A stretch of DNA of 64,000 nucleotides, taken from assembly GCF_027019125.1 (NCBI RefSeq), contig NZ_JALUXE010000030.1, forward strand, positions 490,669 through 554,668, read 5' to 3'. Origin of the DNA: Roseovarius sp. Lineage in GTDB: Bacteria > Pseudomonadota > Alphaproteobacteria > Rhodobacterales > Rhodobacteraceae. This document shows positions 37,008 through 45,091 of the stretch, piece by piece (the stretch's first letter is position 1; the number at the start of each line of letters is the position of its first letter). Made by a program: the position numbers and the translations under genes. The notes under the pieces are model-generated. The model had not been told where the DNA came from and ran no database searches. It saw only the letters and a program-made list of their open reading frames with translations.

Positions 37008-37523
37008 ATGGAGCCGAGTTCTCAAAAATCATACTGTATTGATCTTTTCACTTTGATTTTTCTCGCAATTACCTGCTTCGCAGAAGATGCGTCCGCGACA
37101 GATATTGAATCCATGCTGTCCTCCCGTTCTGAATCCCGAGTTACCAAGGGAACGCTTAATGAGTGTAAATTGGTGATAGAAGCTTCATATCCGCAGAACA
37201 TTAATGCCGAGGGTCATAAGCCAGACGGCGTTAGGAAAGCTGTAAAAACAGTTTGGATTATTGATCTATCAACCGTCGGAAGTGTGAAAGTCGCTCCGGT
37301 GCACGGAGATATGCACGTTGGTTTCTGGCCGCCAAGAAGAACTTGGGTCTCAAAGCTCTTGGGGCGTGCAAACAAAGTCGGCTACGCTGAAACAATATAC
37401 TACAGCAACGGCGATGCCAGCGTGCAGAGCGGGCACATATCTGCCGGTGTCGTCATTTCAAAGGCTCCCGAGCCCGATTTGGCAAAGATGCTGACTTATT
37501 ATGTAAATAACCGCTGTAATTAA
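37008..37523 (+). CDS. Unknown exported protein, orphan gene in AT-rich island
   Basis: The 171-residue protein begins with a hydrophobic segment (about residues 11-26) that fits a signal peptide, with cleavage probable near SAT-DIES. The mature part has no repeats, contains one Cys in ECKLV and one in the terminal RCN, and I do not recognise any family. AAGG precedes ATG 37008; an upstream in-frame ATG at 36957 would add a non-signal N-terminus. Codon use is AT-biased, unlike mfd and fda. The next gene follows after 56 bp and may be co-transcribed. Confidence 0.6.
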   Translation: MEPSSQKSYCIDLFTLIFLAITCFAEDASATDIESMLSSRSESRVTKGTLNECKLVIEASYPQNINAEGHKPDGVRKAVKTVWIIDLSTVGSVKVAPVHGDMHVGFWPPRRTWVSKLLGRANKVGYAETIYYSNGDASVQSGHISAGVVISKAPEPDLAKMLTYYVNNRCN

Positions 37524-37579
37524 GAGGAAGCCATGGAAACCCGATTTTCAGAAGCCGATATAGGTTCCGAGGAAACTCC

Positions 37580-38044
37580 ATGACGTACCCCGTGGAAGAG
37601 TTTCATTTAAAGTTTCGCAGACAGTTCACGTTCGGACTCGTCATTTTCACGATTTTTCTGTCATATTTTGTAGTCGCGCTCCTAATTAAGCCTGATCCTA
37701 TTGATCCCGTATCGCCATTGGCTTTTTTGGCAATGCTTGGGGCTGGCATATATTTTACTTTCCCTTTTATTTTCACCAGACGGGTGGTCATCGACGACAG
37801 TGGGTTCATCTTCAAACCGGTTAACGTCCGATACCCGACAGGTCCGATTAAACAGATCAAGAAAATTTATAAGAAAAATGAGCAAATTGTTGCTGTTCAA
37901 CTGATCACACAGGGTGCCCCTAGTATATGGCTGCCGATGATGATTGTTGGTGGGCCAGATCTTGTGAAACTTAATCTCGCGAATATGGATGGTGAGAAAT
38001 TCGTTCGGAGTTTAGAAAAGCGCGTCTCTTTTGATTGCCAATGA
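37580..38044 (+). CDS. Unknown membrane protein, orphan gene in AT-rich island
   Basis: The 154-residue protein has two hydrophobic helices (about residues 19-36 and 44-65), then a beta-rich cytoplasmic half (RRVVIDDSGFIFKPVNVRYPTGPIK onward, in pieces) that resembles the two-TM plus PH-like layout of many small bacterial membrane proteins. That resemblance is topology only. AGGAA lies 8 nt before the ATG. It follows the exported-protein gene in the same AT-rich, atypical codon context, and the two may form a unit. Confidence 0.65.
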   Translation: MTYPVEEFHLKFRRQFTFGLVIFTIFLSYFVVALLIKPDPIDPVSPLAFLAMLGAGIYFTFPFIFTRRVVIDDSGFIFKPVNVRYPTGPIKQIKKIYKKNEQIVAVQLITQGAPSIWLPMMIVGGPDLVKLNLANMDGEKFVRSLEKRVSFDCQ

Positions 38045-38165
38045 GGACTGCCCCGCACTGTCACCGAGATTTGACCCATCCGGTCGTTATGTTTTTCGTC
38101 CTCTTGATGGCGTCACGCTATCTGCAAGGAGAGCGTAAATATTAATCGCACCAAGCGCCTTGGAA

Positions 38166-38204
38166 CAATAAGCTGCGATGGATTTACTCCACCGCAGCTT
38201 ATTG
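38166..38204. other. 12-bp perfect inverted repeat at the right end of the AT-rich island
   Basis: CAATAAGCTGCG (38166-38177) and CGCAGCTTATTG (38193-38204) are exact inverted copies with a 15-nt loop. The position, between the orphan gene and the fda 3' end, fits a terminator for the island or for fda, or an end of an element. T-rich runs are short. Confidence 0.6.
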
Positions 38205-38254
38205 CTGAGTTGAACTTTCCATTCGCGGCTTTGTTCAGCTGATACTGACCGCGA

Positions 38255-39148
38255 TCAGCCCGCGATGGAGGCCCGGTAGATGTCGTCGATGGATTTCGCG
38301 ATGGTGGCGTTGAATTCGGCATCCGATTGCTGCGCCGAGAGACCTTCGGTCAGGGCGCGGCTGAAGCTGGCGATGACGCCGCGATTTTGGGCCAGACGCG
38401 CGTTGGCCTCTTCCCGGCTATAGCCGCCCGAGAGCGCCACGACGCGCAGCACGCGGGGGTGGTTGACGAGGCTTTCGTAGAGGTTCGGGGATTCGGGCAG
38501 GGTGAGTTTGAGCATCACCTCTTGATCGGCCGGCAGCGCGTCAAGCTGGGCGAGGATGGCGGCGCGCAGGATTTCTTCGGCTTCGGCCTTGTCCTTGATC
38601 GAAATGGTCACTTCGGGCTCGATGATCGGCACGAGGCCATGACCGAGGATCTGCTGTCCCACGTCGAATTGCTGGGCCACGACGGCCTCGATGCCCGCAG
38701 GGTTGGCGGCGTCGATGACAGAGCGCATCTTGGTGCCGAAAATGCCCGCTTTGACCGCGCGGTCCAGGAGCGGATCGAGATTGGGCATGGGTTTCATCAG
38801 CTTGACGCCCTCGGTATCCCCGGCGAGCCCCTGGTCGACCTTGAGAAAGGGGACGACGCCGCGTTCTTGCCAGAGGAAGGCGGGCGAGGGTTTGCCGCCG
38901 ATGTCGCGGTCCATGGTCATCTCGAACAGGATCGCGCCCAGAACCTTGTCGCCGGTAAATTCCGGTGCCTGCGCGATGCGCGCGCGCATGGCGTGCACCA
39001 GATCGAACATTTCCGCCTCGGAGCCATAGGCGCTTTCTTCGATTCCGTAGAGGCGCAGCGCCTTGGGGGTGGAGCCGCCCGACTGGTCGAGGGCGGCGAT
39101 AAAGCCTTGGCCCGCGCGGAGTTTGTTGGCCTGTTCGGTCTTGCTCAT
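38255..39148 (-). CDS. Fructose-bisphosphate aldolase, class I
   Basis: The enzyme cleaves fructose 1,6-bisphosphate, or forms it in gluconeogenesis, with a lysine Schiff base. The 297-residue protein has ALDQSGGSTPKALRLYG near its start, PFLKVDQGLAGDTEGVKLMKPMP with a candidate Schiff-base region, and the C-terminal VVALSGGYSREEANARL. This is the short bacterial class I type rather than the zinc class II. ATG 39148 has AGGGG 8 nt upstream. It lies downstream of pgk on the same strand, 102 bp apart. Confidence 0.92.
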   Translation of the reverse strand: MSKTEQANKLRAGQGFIAALDQSGGSTPKALRLYGIEESAYGSEAEMFDLVHAMRARIAQAPEFTGDKVLGAILFEMTMDRDIGGKPSPAFLWQERGVVPFLKVDQGLAGDTEGVKLMKPMPNLDPLLDRAVKAGIFGTKMRSVIDAANPAGIEAVVAQQFDVGQQILGHGLVPIIEPEVTISIKDKAEAEEILRAAILAQLDALPADQEVMLKLTLPESPNLYESLVNHPRVLRVVALSGGYSREEANARLAQNRGVIASFSRALTEGLSAQQSDAEFNATIAKSIDDIYRASIAG

Positions 39149-39178
39149 ATGGAACACCCCTGAAGCATTAAATGATCT

Positions 39179-39203
39179 CGCGCCCTCTTAGGCGAGGGGC
39201 GCG
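39179..39203 (-). terminator. Hairpin between pgk and fda
   Basis: CGCGCCCTC (39179-39187) pairs with GAGGGGCGCG (39194-39203) with one bulged base around a 6-nt loop. No T-run follows, so termination is uncertain. Confidence 0.35.
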
Positions 39204-39250
39204 GGGCTTGCAATCGTGGTGGCGCTAACAGGCGGGCGCTGTGATCTTGC

Positions 39251-40435
39251 TCAGGACTTGAGTGCTGCAACGCCGGGCAGATCCTTGCCTTCCATCCATT
39301 CGAGAAAGGCACCGCCTGCCGTCGAGATATAGGTGAACCCCTCGGCGGCACCGGATTTGTTGAGCGCCGCCACGGTATCGCCGCCCCCTGCGACGGAGGT
39401 CAGCTTGCCCGCCTGGCTGAGCTCTGCGGCGTGCGTGGCGGCGGCGTTGGTGGCGGCATCGAAGGGGGAGATTTCGAACGCGCCAAGCGGGCCGTTCCAG
39501 ATCAGCGTCTTGGCGGCATCGAGCGTGGCGATGATATGGGCCACGGCCTGCGGTCCGGCGTCAAGGATCATGGCATCGGGCGGGCAGGCATGTGCGCCCA
39601 CCACCTCATGCGCGGCACCGGCGGCAAAGTCGCGCGCCACGACCACATCGGCGGGAAGCAGGATCTTGCAGCCCGCCGCCCCTGCCTTGAGCATGATCTC
39701 GCGGGCGGTATCGGCCATGTCGTGTTCGCAGAGCGATTTGCCCACATCGAGGCCCATGGCCGCGAGGAAGGTATTGGCCATGCCGCCGCCGATGATGAGG
39801 CTGTCCACCTTTGCCACGAGATTGCCCAGGAGGTCGAGCTTGGTCGAGACCTTGGCGCCGCCGACAACGGCCACGACGGGGCGTTTCGGGGTGCCAAGGG
39901 CGGCCTCGAGCGCCTGCAATTCGGCCTGCATCAGGCGGCCCGCGCAGGAGGGCAGGTGATGCGTCAGCCCTTCGGTTGAGGCATGGGCGCGATGGGCGGC
40001 GGAAAAGGCATCGTTGCAATAGACATCGCCAAGCTGTGCCAGACGCGCGGCAAAGGCGGGATCGTTCGCCTCTTCGCCGGGATGAAAGCGGATGTTTTCG
40101 AGCAGCAGCACGTCAGAGGCCAGCGCCTCGTCCGTCAGGTTTTCGGCCCCTTCGAGGGTCTCGATCAGCCGCACCTTGCGGCCCAATGCAGCCTCGAGCG
40201 CGGGCACGGTCACGCGCAGGGACATGTCCAGCACGACCTTGCCCTTGGGGCGCCCGAAATGCGCCAGAAGGATGGGCCGCCCGCCCTTGGCCAGAATGTC
40301 GAGGACGGTGGGGGCGATCCGGTCGATCCGGGTGGCGTCGGTCACAAGTCCGTTTTCAACGGGGACGTTGATATCGACGCGCACCAGCACGCGCTTGCCG
40401 GTCAGATCCATGTCGTCAAGGGTTTTCCAGCTCAT
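39251..40435 (-). CDS. pgk: Phosphoglycerate kinase
   Basis: Pgk interconverts 1,3-bisphosphoglycerate and 3-phosphoglycerate with ADP/ATP. The 394-residue protein starts with [17 protein letters not shown], has the HFGRPKGK loop, [15 protein letters not shown] near 195 and the C-terminal [11 protein letters not shown] nucleotide site. The length is typical. ATG 40435 has no competing start. The aldolase gene follows in the same orientation. Confidence 0.96.
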   Translation of the reverse strand: MSWKTLDDMDLTGKRVLVRVDINVPVENGLVTDATRIDRIAPTVLDILAKGGRPILLAHFGRPKGKVVLDMSLRVTVPALEAALGRKVRLIETLEGAENLTDEALASDVLLLENIRFHPGEEANDPAFAARLAQLGDVYCNDAFSAAHRAHASTEGLTHHLPSCAGRLMQAELQALEAALGTPKRPVVAVVGGAKVSTKLDLLGNLVAKVDSLIIGGGMANTFLAAMGLDVGKSLCEHDMADTAREIMLKAGAAGCKILLPADVVVARDFAAGAAHEVVGAHACPPDAMILDAGPQAVAHIIATLDAAKTLIWNGPLGAFEISPFDAATNAAATHAAELSQAGKLTSVAGGGDTVAALNKSGAAEGFTYISTAGGAFLEWMEGKDLPGVAALKS

Positions 40436-40562
40436 GCCTCAGGCCTCCCGCAATCTGGTCGCGCCTCTATTGGCGCGGGTCTTTGCCAGCGTCAACCTCT
40501 GTGCTTGGCAATCGCGCGGGAACCGCCTAGGTATCGGGGCATATTTTACCAAGGAGAGCCCC

Positions 40563-41069
40563 ATGGCCGAGATCAAGGACCCCGAGAACACCATTCTGAT
40601 GGAGCTGAAGGGTGGCACTGTCACCATCGAGTTGTTGCCTGCCATCGCGCCGGGCCATTGCGAACGGATGAAGGAACTGGCCCGCGCCGGGCAGTATGAC
40701 AACGTGGCCTTTCACCGTGTGATCGACGGGTTCATGGCACAGACCGGCGATGTGCAGCATGCGAACATGGAAAAGGATTATAATCCGCGCATGGCGGGCA
40801 CCGGTGGCAGCGACCTGCCTGATCTCAAGGCCGAGTTTTCCAAAATCCCGCATGATCGCGGCACGCTGGGGGCGGCGCGCAGCCAGAATCCCAACAGCGC
40901 CAACAGCCAGTTCTTCATCAATTTCAAGGACAACCATTTCCTGAACGGTCAGTATACGGTCTATGGCCGCGTGATCGCGGGCATGGAGCATGTCGATGCC
41001 ATCACGCGCGGCGAGCCGCCTGCGAACCCGGACCGGATGATCAGCGTCAAGGTGGCCGCAGATGTATAA
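40563..41069 (+). CDS. Peptidyl-prolyl cis-trans isomerase, cyclophilin type, cytoplasmic
   Basis: The 168-residue protein is a full cyclophilin domain without a signal peptide. It has VAFHRVIDGFMAQTGD (catalytic Arg and Phe region), GAARSQNPNSANSQFFI and LNGQYTVYGRVIAGM. The AAGGAG site precedes ATG 40563. The gene overlaps the following cyclophilin gene by 8 bases in the same direction. A short AT-poor gap of 127 bp to the divergent pgk holds both promoters. Confidence 0.93.
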   Translation: MAEIKDPENTILMELKGGTVTIELLPAIAPGHCERMKELARAGQYDNVAFHRVIDGFMAQTGDVQHANMEKDYNPRMAGTGGSDLPDLKAEFSKIPHDRGTLGAARSQNPNSANSQFFINFKDNHFLNGQYTVYGRVIAGMEHVDAITRGEPPANPDRMISVKVAADV

Positions 41070-41610
41070 GACCGCAGTTGTACTGAGCCTGCTGGCGGGT
41101 CCGGCGCTGGCGACGGGGCTCGAGATCGAGATTGCGGGGGAGGCCAATGGCACCGTCAAGATCGACCTCTATGAGGATGTCGCGCCGGGGCATGTGGAAC
41201 AGATCACCGCTCTGGCCGCAGAGGGGGCCTATGACGGGGTCGTGTTTCACCGAGTGATCGAAGGCTTCATGGCGCAGACCGGCGATGTGCAGTTTGGCAA
41301 GCTGGACGGGGGCGACATGAGCCGCGCGGGCATGGGCGGCAGCGCTCGGCCCGACCTCAAGGCCGAATTCTCTGACGAGAAGTTTCTGCGCGGCGTGGTC
41401 GGCATGGCGCGCGCCCAGAACCCGAATTCCGCAAACAGCCAGTTCTTCATCATGTTCGACGCGGGCGAGTTCCTGAACGGGCAATATACCGTGGTCGGTA
41501 AAGTCACAGAAGGCATGGAGATCGTGGACGCGATCAAGCGCGGCAATGGGCCGAATGGGGCCGTGATCGGCCAGCCGGACGTGATGACGAAAGTCACTGT
41601 GACCGAATAA
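41062..41610 (+). CDS. Peptidyl-prolyl cis-trans isomerase, cyclophilin type, periplasmic
   Basis: The 182-residue protein has a signal peptide (MYKTAVVLSLLAGPALA) and the same catalytic motifs as its neighbour: VVFHRVIEGFMAQTGD, NPNSANSQFFIMF and LNGQYTVVGKVTEGM. It therefore catalyses prolyl isomerisation in the periplasm. It starts inside the upstream cyclophilin gene, so the two are translationally coupled and probably arose by duplication, with one copy gaining an export signal. Confidence 0.92.
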   Translation: MYKTAVVLSLLAGPALATGLEIEIAGEANGTVKIDLYEDVAPGHVEQITALAAEGAYDGVVFHRVIEGFMAQTGDVQFGKLDGGDMSRAGMGGSARPDLKAEFSDEKFLRGVVGMARAQNPNSANSQFFIMFDAGEFLNGQYTVVGKVTEGMEIVDAIKRGNGPNGAVIGQPDVMTKVTVTE

Positions 41611-41612
41611 GC

Positions 41613-42314
41613 ATGACTGTCGCCTCCACATGCGTCCCGGAGCCTCTGGCCCATGGGGTTTGGGAAGTGGCGGGCGACTTTGTGATCTGGCGTGGCGGCG
41701 TTGCGATGCCGCTGCGCACGGTCGTGATCGAGCTGTCAGGCGGTGCGCTCTGGGTGCATGCGCCGGGGGTCTTGACCGACGGGCTGCGCGACTGGCTCGA
41801 GACACGCGGGCGCGTGGCGCATATCGTGCTGCCCCATGCTCCGGAATTGCCGCATCTCGGCGATTGGCAGGCGGCCTATCCCGGCGCGCGGATATGGCGC
41901 GGGGCAGAGGTGAAAACAGCCGCGTGGTGTCGAGAGATCAAGCCGCTGGTGCTGGAAGGGGCCGAGACCGAGGTTGTCTTTCTGCATCAGGCCAGCCGTT
42001 CTGCCATCCTCTCACGGCTCATCATCGCGGTGGAGACCGCGCCGTTGCCTGTCTGGGTGCGCCCGCTGATCTGGCTGGCGGGGATCGACGACAGCGATGG
42101 CAAGCCCCCCTTGGGTTTGGCGGGGCGTCTGGGCGGGCGCAAGGCGGTGGGGGATCTGGTCGAGCAGGTGCTGGACTGGGGCCCAGAGCGGCTGATCCTG
42201 ACCCATGGGCGGTGCTACACGCGCGACGCCAGCGGTGAGGTCAAGCGCGCCTTTCGACGGTTGATGCGGGACCGGCTGTGGGACCGGGCGCTGAGCGAGG
42301 CGCGGCGCGGCTGA
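41613..42314 (+). CDS. DUF4336 family protein
   Basis: The 233-residue protein has RTVVIELSGGALWVHAPG, then VAHIVLPHAPELPHLGDWQAAYPGA in pieces and ILTHGRCYTR, which together resemble the DUF4336 family, a metallo-beta-lactamase-fold relative that in this copy has lost most of the canonical HxHxDH ligands. ATG 41613 starts 3 bases after the cyclophilin stop, so it is part of that transcript. Function unknown; no enzymatic claim is made. Confidence 0.75.
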   Translation: MTVASTCVPEPLAHGVWEVAGDFVIWRGGVAMPLRTVVIELSGGALWVHAPGVLTDGLRDWLETRGRVAHIVLPHAPELPHLGDWQAAYPGARIWRGAEVKTAAWCREIKPLVLEGAETEVVFLHQASRSAILSRLIIAVETAPLPVWVRPLIWLAGIDDSDGKPPLGLAGRLGGRKAVGDLVEQVLDWGPERLILTHGRCYTRDASGEVKRAFRRLMRDRLWDRALSEARRG

Positions 42315-42403
42315 CGCAGGGTCACAATCGCGTGGGGGGGGCTGGTTTGGCGCCCCTGCGGCGTGCATCTTGGGGCATGATGCATGTCAAGACAGGAGCC
42401 GCC

Positions 42404-43369
42404 ATGCCCCGTTTCCTTGCCCTGCTGGCATCCCTGATGCTGATGGCCTCGCTGGCTCATGCCGACCCTCGGTCCTGGCGGGCGGAGTGGCCGCAAACGA
42501 ATTTCGACAAGACCACGGTGCGCGACTGGTCCGAGATCATGTCGGGCGGGCCGCCCAAGGATGGAATCCCGGCCATAACCGGGCCAAAATACCGCAAAGC
42601 CGCGTCAGAGCGGCGGATTGCCGGGACAGAACCGGTGATCACGCTGGAAATCCCCGGCACACAGCCGCGCGCCTATCCCATTCGCTACCTCACCTGGCAT
42701 GAGATCGTGAATGACACGGTGGGGGGCGTGCCGGTGGCTGTCACCTTCTGTCCCTTGTGCAATTCAGGCATGACATTTGACCGGCGCACGGCGCGGGGGG
42801 TGCTCACATTCGGCGTGTCGGGCAAGCTGCGTCATTCGGATATGGTCATGTATGACCGCGAGACCCAAAGCTGGTGGCAACAGGCGATCGGCGAGGCCAT
42901 CGTGGGCGAACTGACAGGTACCACGCTCAAGCAGATGCCAAGCTGGATGGAAAGCTGGGATCAGTTCCGCGCGCGCAATCCGGATGGGTTGGTGATGGAC
43001 GAGCCGGCCTATAATCGGTCCTACGGGCGCAATCCCTATCGGGGCTATGACACTTCGGCGCGGCCGTTTCTCTACAATGGCGAGGACCCGCCGCATGGAA
43101 TTCCGCCGCTTGAGCGGGTGGTGCGGGTGGGCAACCGGGCCTGGCCCTTGACGCGGGTTCGGGCAGAGGGGGGCGTGACCGAGGCAGGGGTTCGGATCAG
43201 TTGGGAGGCGGGCCAAGCCTCGGCGCTGGATCACGGGACCATCGCCAAAGGCCGCGACGTGGGCACGGTGCGGGTGCGCGACGGGCAGGGGCGCGATGTG
43301 CCGCATGATGTGATGTTCGCCTTTGCGTTTCATGCGTTCTGGCCCGAGGGCGTGTGGATGCTGAGGTGA
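42404..43369 (+). CDS. DUF3179 domain periplasmic protein
   Basis: The 321-residue product has a signal peptide (MPRFLALLASLMLMASLAHA) and a DUF3179 domain that starts around residue 60: YPIRYLTWHEIVNDTVGG, PVAVTFCPLCNSGMTFDR with a CxxC pair, and SWWQQAIGEAIVGELTG. The CPLC motif would bind a metal or form a disulfide. The family is found in bacteria and archaea with no known activity. An AGGAG site precedes the ATG. It is 89 bp after the DUF4336 gene. Confidence 0.82.
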   Translation: MPRFLALLASLMLMASLAHADPRSWRAEWPQTNFDKTTVRDWSEIMSGGPPKDGIPAITGPKYRKAASERRIAGTEPVITLEIPGTQPRAYPIRYLTWHEIVNDTVGGVPVAVTFCPLCNSGMTFDRRTARGVLTFGVSGKLRHSDMVMYDRETQSWWQQAIGEAIVGELTGTTLKQMPSWMESWDQFRARNPDGLVMDEPAYNRSYGRNPYRGYDTSARPFLYNGEDPPHGIPPLERVVRVGNRAWPLTRVRAEGGVTEAGVRISWEAGQASALDHGTIAKGRDVGTVRVRDGQGRDVPHDVMFAFAFHAFWPEGVWMLR

Positions 43370-43751
43370 GGGGGATGGCGTGATCCGCGCGGCACCTTGG
43401 GTGCTATTCGCGCGGGGGTGCATTGCGGGGCTAGAGGTCCTCGGGTCGAGCCCGAGGATGACAGAAGCAACACGTGACGCAACGGGACGCTGCGCTTGAC
43501 TTCTGCGCGCGGCGCCTCCATATGGCGCGTAACCGACATTTCCTGCCGCGTGAGCAGCACAGCCCGAACCGGGCCCATTTATGAAATGTCGCGGATGATC
43601 CCAAAATCACGCGTGGGGCCAAACACCTGTCAGAGTGCAGGGGGCATTCGGTCCCTTGGCTGCTGGTTGGTGAAACCACGACGACCGGGCGGTGGCTATC
43701 ACCGCCTGCGATGGGCTGCGGGATGTCCTCGCGCCCCTGAAAGGATACGAC
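43370..43751. other. Gene-free 382-bp leader region of the DEAD-box helicase gene
   Basis: No credible gene was seen on either strand. It has a family-type palindrome at 43434-43462, a block at about 43560-43660 of ordinary composition and an AAAGGA ribosome-binding site just before the TTG start at 43752. A long leader before an RhlE-type helicase could be a cold-responsive 5' UTR, but I cannot show a fold from reading alone. Confidence 0.5.
43434..43462. repeat. Palindromic intergenic element
   Basis: CCTCGGG (43439-43445) and CCCGAGG (43451-43457) form a perfect stem around TCGAG, within GAGGTCCTC and GAGGATGAC. I recall this CCTCGGG-loop-CCCGAGGATGAC form as a recurrent alphaproteobacterial intergenic repeat; only this copy was noticed in the window. 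Confidence 0.5.
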
Positions 43752-45053
43752 TTGAACCTATTTGACGAAATGGGCCTGCCTGCTGCATTGGTACGCAAGC
43801 TGGCCACCGCAGGCATCACCGAACCGACCCCGATCCAGACCCATGCCATTCCGCACGCGATGAACGGGTTTGACGTTCTGGGCCTTGCACAGACCGGCAC
43901 CGGCAAGACCATGGCTTTTGGCCTGCCGCTGATTGCCGCGTTGATGGAGGCGCCGGGCAAACCTGCGCCCAAGACCATCCGCAGCCTCATCCTCGCGCCC
44001 ACGCGCGAACTGGCCAGCCAGATCCGCGACGCGCTCTTGCCGCTGGTCAAGGACAGCCCGATCAAGATCAGTCTTGTGGTGGGCGGTGCCTCGATCAACC
44101 CGCAGATCAAGCGGCTGGAGCAGGGCACCGATATTCTGGTGGCGACACCGGGGCGCTTGCTTGACCTCATCGACCGGCGCGCGGTGCGTCTGGATGCGGC
44201 GCGCTTTCTCGTGCTGGACGAGGCGGACCAGATGCTTGATCTGGGCTTTATCCATGCGCTGCGCCGGATTGCGGGGCTCTTGGCCGCCGAGCGCCAGACG
44301 ATGCTGTTTTCGGCCACCATGCCCAAGCAGATGGAGGAGATTGCCGCCAGTTACCTGACCCATCCCAAACGGGTGCAGGTCAGCCCGCCGGGCAAGGCTG
44401 CGGACAAAGTCACGCAGGAGGTGCATTTTGTCGCCAAGGCGGCCAAGCCCGATCTGTTGATCGAAATGCTCGACCGGCACCGCGACGAGTTGGCGCTGGT
44501 CTTTGGCCGCACCAAGCACGGGTCGGACAAGCTGGCGCGGCGGCTGGAGCAGGCGGGCTATAGTGTCGCGGCCATCCATGGCAACAAGAGCCAGGGGCAG
44601 CGCGAGCGCGCGCTCAAGGCGTTCCGTGACGGGCAGGTCAAGATCCTCGTGGCGACCGATGTCGCGGCGCGGGGGCTGGATATTCCCGATGTCAAACACG
44701 TCTACAATTACGAATTGCCGAATGTGCCTGACAATTACGTTCACCGGATCGGCCGGACCGCGCGCGCGGGCCGGGACGGGGCGGCGATTGCCTTTTGCGC
44801 CCCCGACGAGATGGGCGAGCTGAAGGACATTCAAAAGGTGTTGGGCACGACGATTCCGGTGGCCTCGGGCCGTCCGTGGGAAGTGCTGCCCGATCCGAAG
44901 GCACCCAAGCCTGCCGGTGGTCGCGGCGGCCCGCGCCGTCGCGGTGGCAACGGCGGCGGTGGCTTCAAGGCGGGGGGCCAGCCGGGCAAGCCTGCTGCGG
45001 GCGGCGGACGTCGGCGCAAACCCGGCGGTGGCGCGCGGTCGAACGCGGCCTGA
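43752..45053 (+). CDS. DEAD-box RNA helicase, RhlE type
   Basis: The 433-residue protein has the full helicase core: Q-motif (ITEPTPIQTHAIPHA), motif I AQTGTGKT near residue 50, PTRELA, motif II VLDEADQMLDLGF, SAT, and the C-terminal VATDVAARGLDIPDV and HRIGRTARAGRDG. A Gly/Arg-rich basic tail (about residues 380-433) would bind RNA. RhlE-like proteins unwind ribosomal and messenger RNA structure and are often cold-induced. The start is a TTG at 43752 after AAAGGA, as no ATG begins the family match; an upstream start is possible. Confidence 0.92.
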   Translation: MNLFDEMGLPAALVRKLATAGITEPTPIQTHAIPHAMNGFDVLGLAQTGTGKTMAFGLPLIAALMEAPGKPAPKTIRSLILAPTRELASQIRDALLPLVKDSPIKISLVVGGASINPQIKRLEQGTDILVATPGRLLDLIDRRAVRLDAARFLVLDEADQMLDLGFIHALRRIAGLLAAERQTMLFSATMPKQMEEIAASYLTHPKRVQVSPPGKAADKVTQEVHFVAKAAKPDLLIEMLDRHRDELALVFGRTKHGSDKLARRLEQAGYSVAAIHGNKSQGQRERALKAFRDGQVKILVATDVAARGLDIPDVKHVYNYELPNVPDNYVHRIGRTARAGRDGAAIAFCAPDEMGELKDIQKVLGTTIPVASGRPWEVLPDPKAPKPAGGRGGPRRRGGNGGGGFKAGGQPGKPAAGGGRRRKPGGGARSNAA

Positions 45054-45065
45054 TCAACTCGAAGG

Positions 45066-45091
45066 CGCCGGGGGTCATTCCCCGGCGTTTT
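45066..45091 (+). terminator. Intrinsic terminator of the DEAD-box helicase gene
   Basis: CGCCGGGG (45066-45073) pairs with CCCCGGCG (45080-45087), with a 6-nt loop, followed by TTTT. It abuts the stop codon of the convergent SelO gene. Confidence 0.88.

Larger units (their letters stand above)
36836..38250. other. AT-rich island with two orphan genes
   Basis: From just after mfd to just before the fda stop, base composition and codon use change visibly: A- and T-ending codons and A/T runs are frequent, whereas the neighbours are strongly GC3. No integrase, transposase, tRNA or clear direct repeats border it. Inside are two plus-strand genes, an intergenic inverted repeat (38166-38204) and A/T-rich gaps. 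The region is probably of foreign origin. Confidence 0.7.

Noticed and set aside
36836..38250. Prophage or insertion sequence
   Set aside because: No transposase, integrase or terminal repeats could be found; only composition supports foreign origin.
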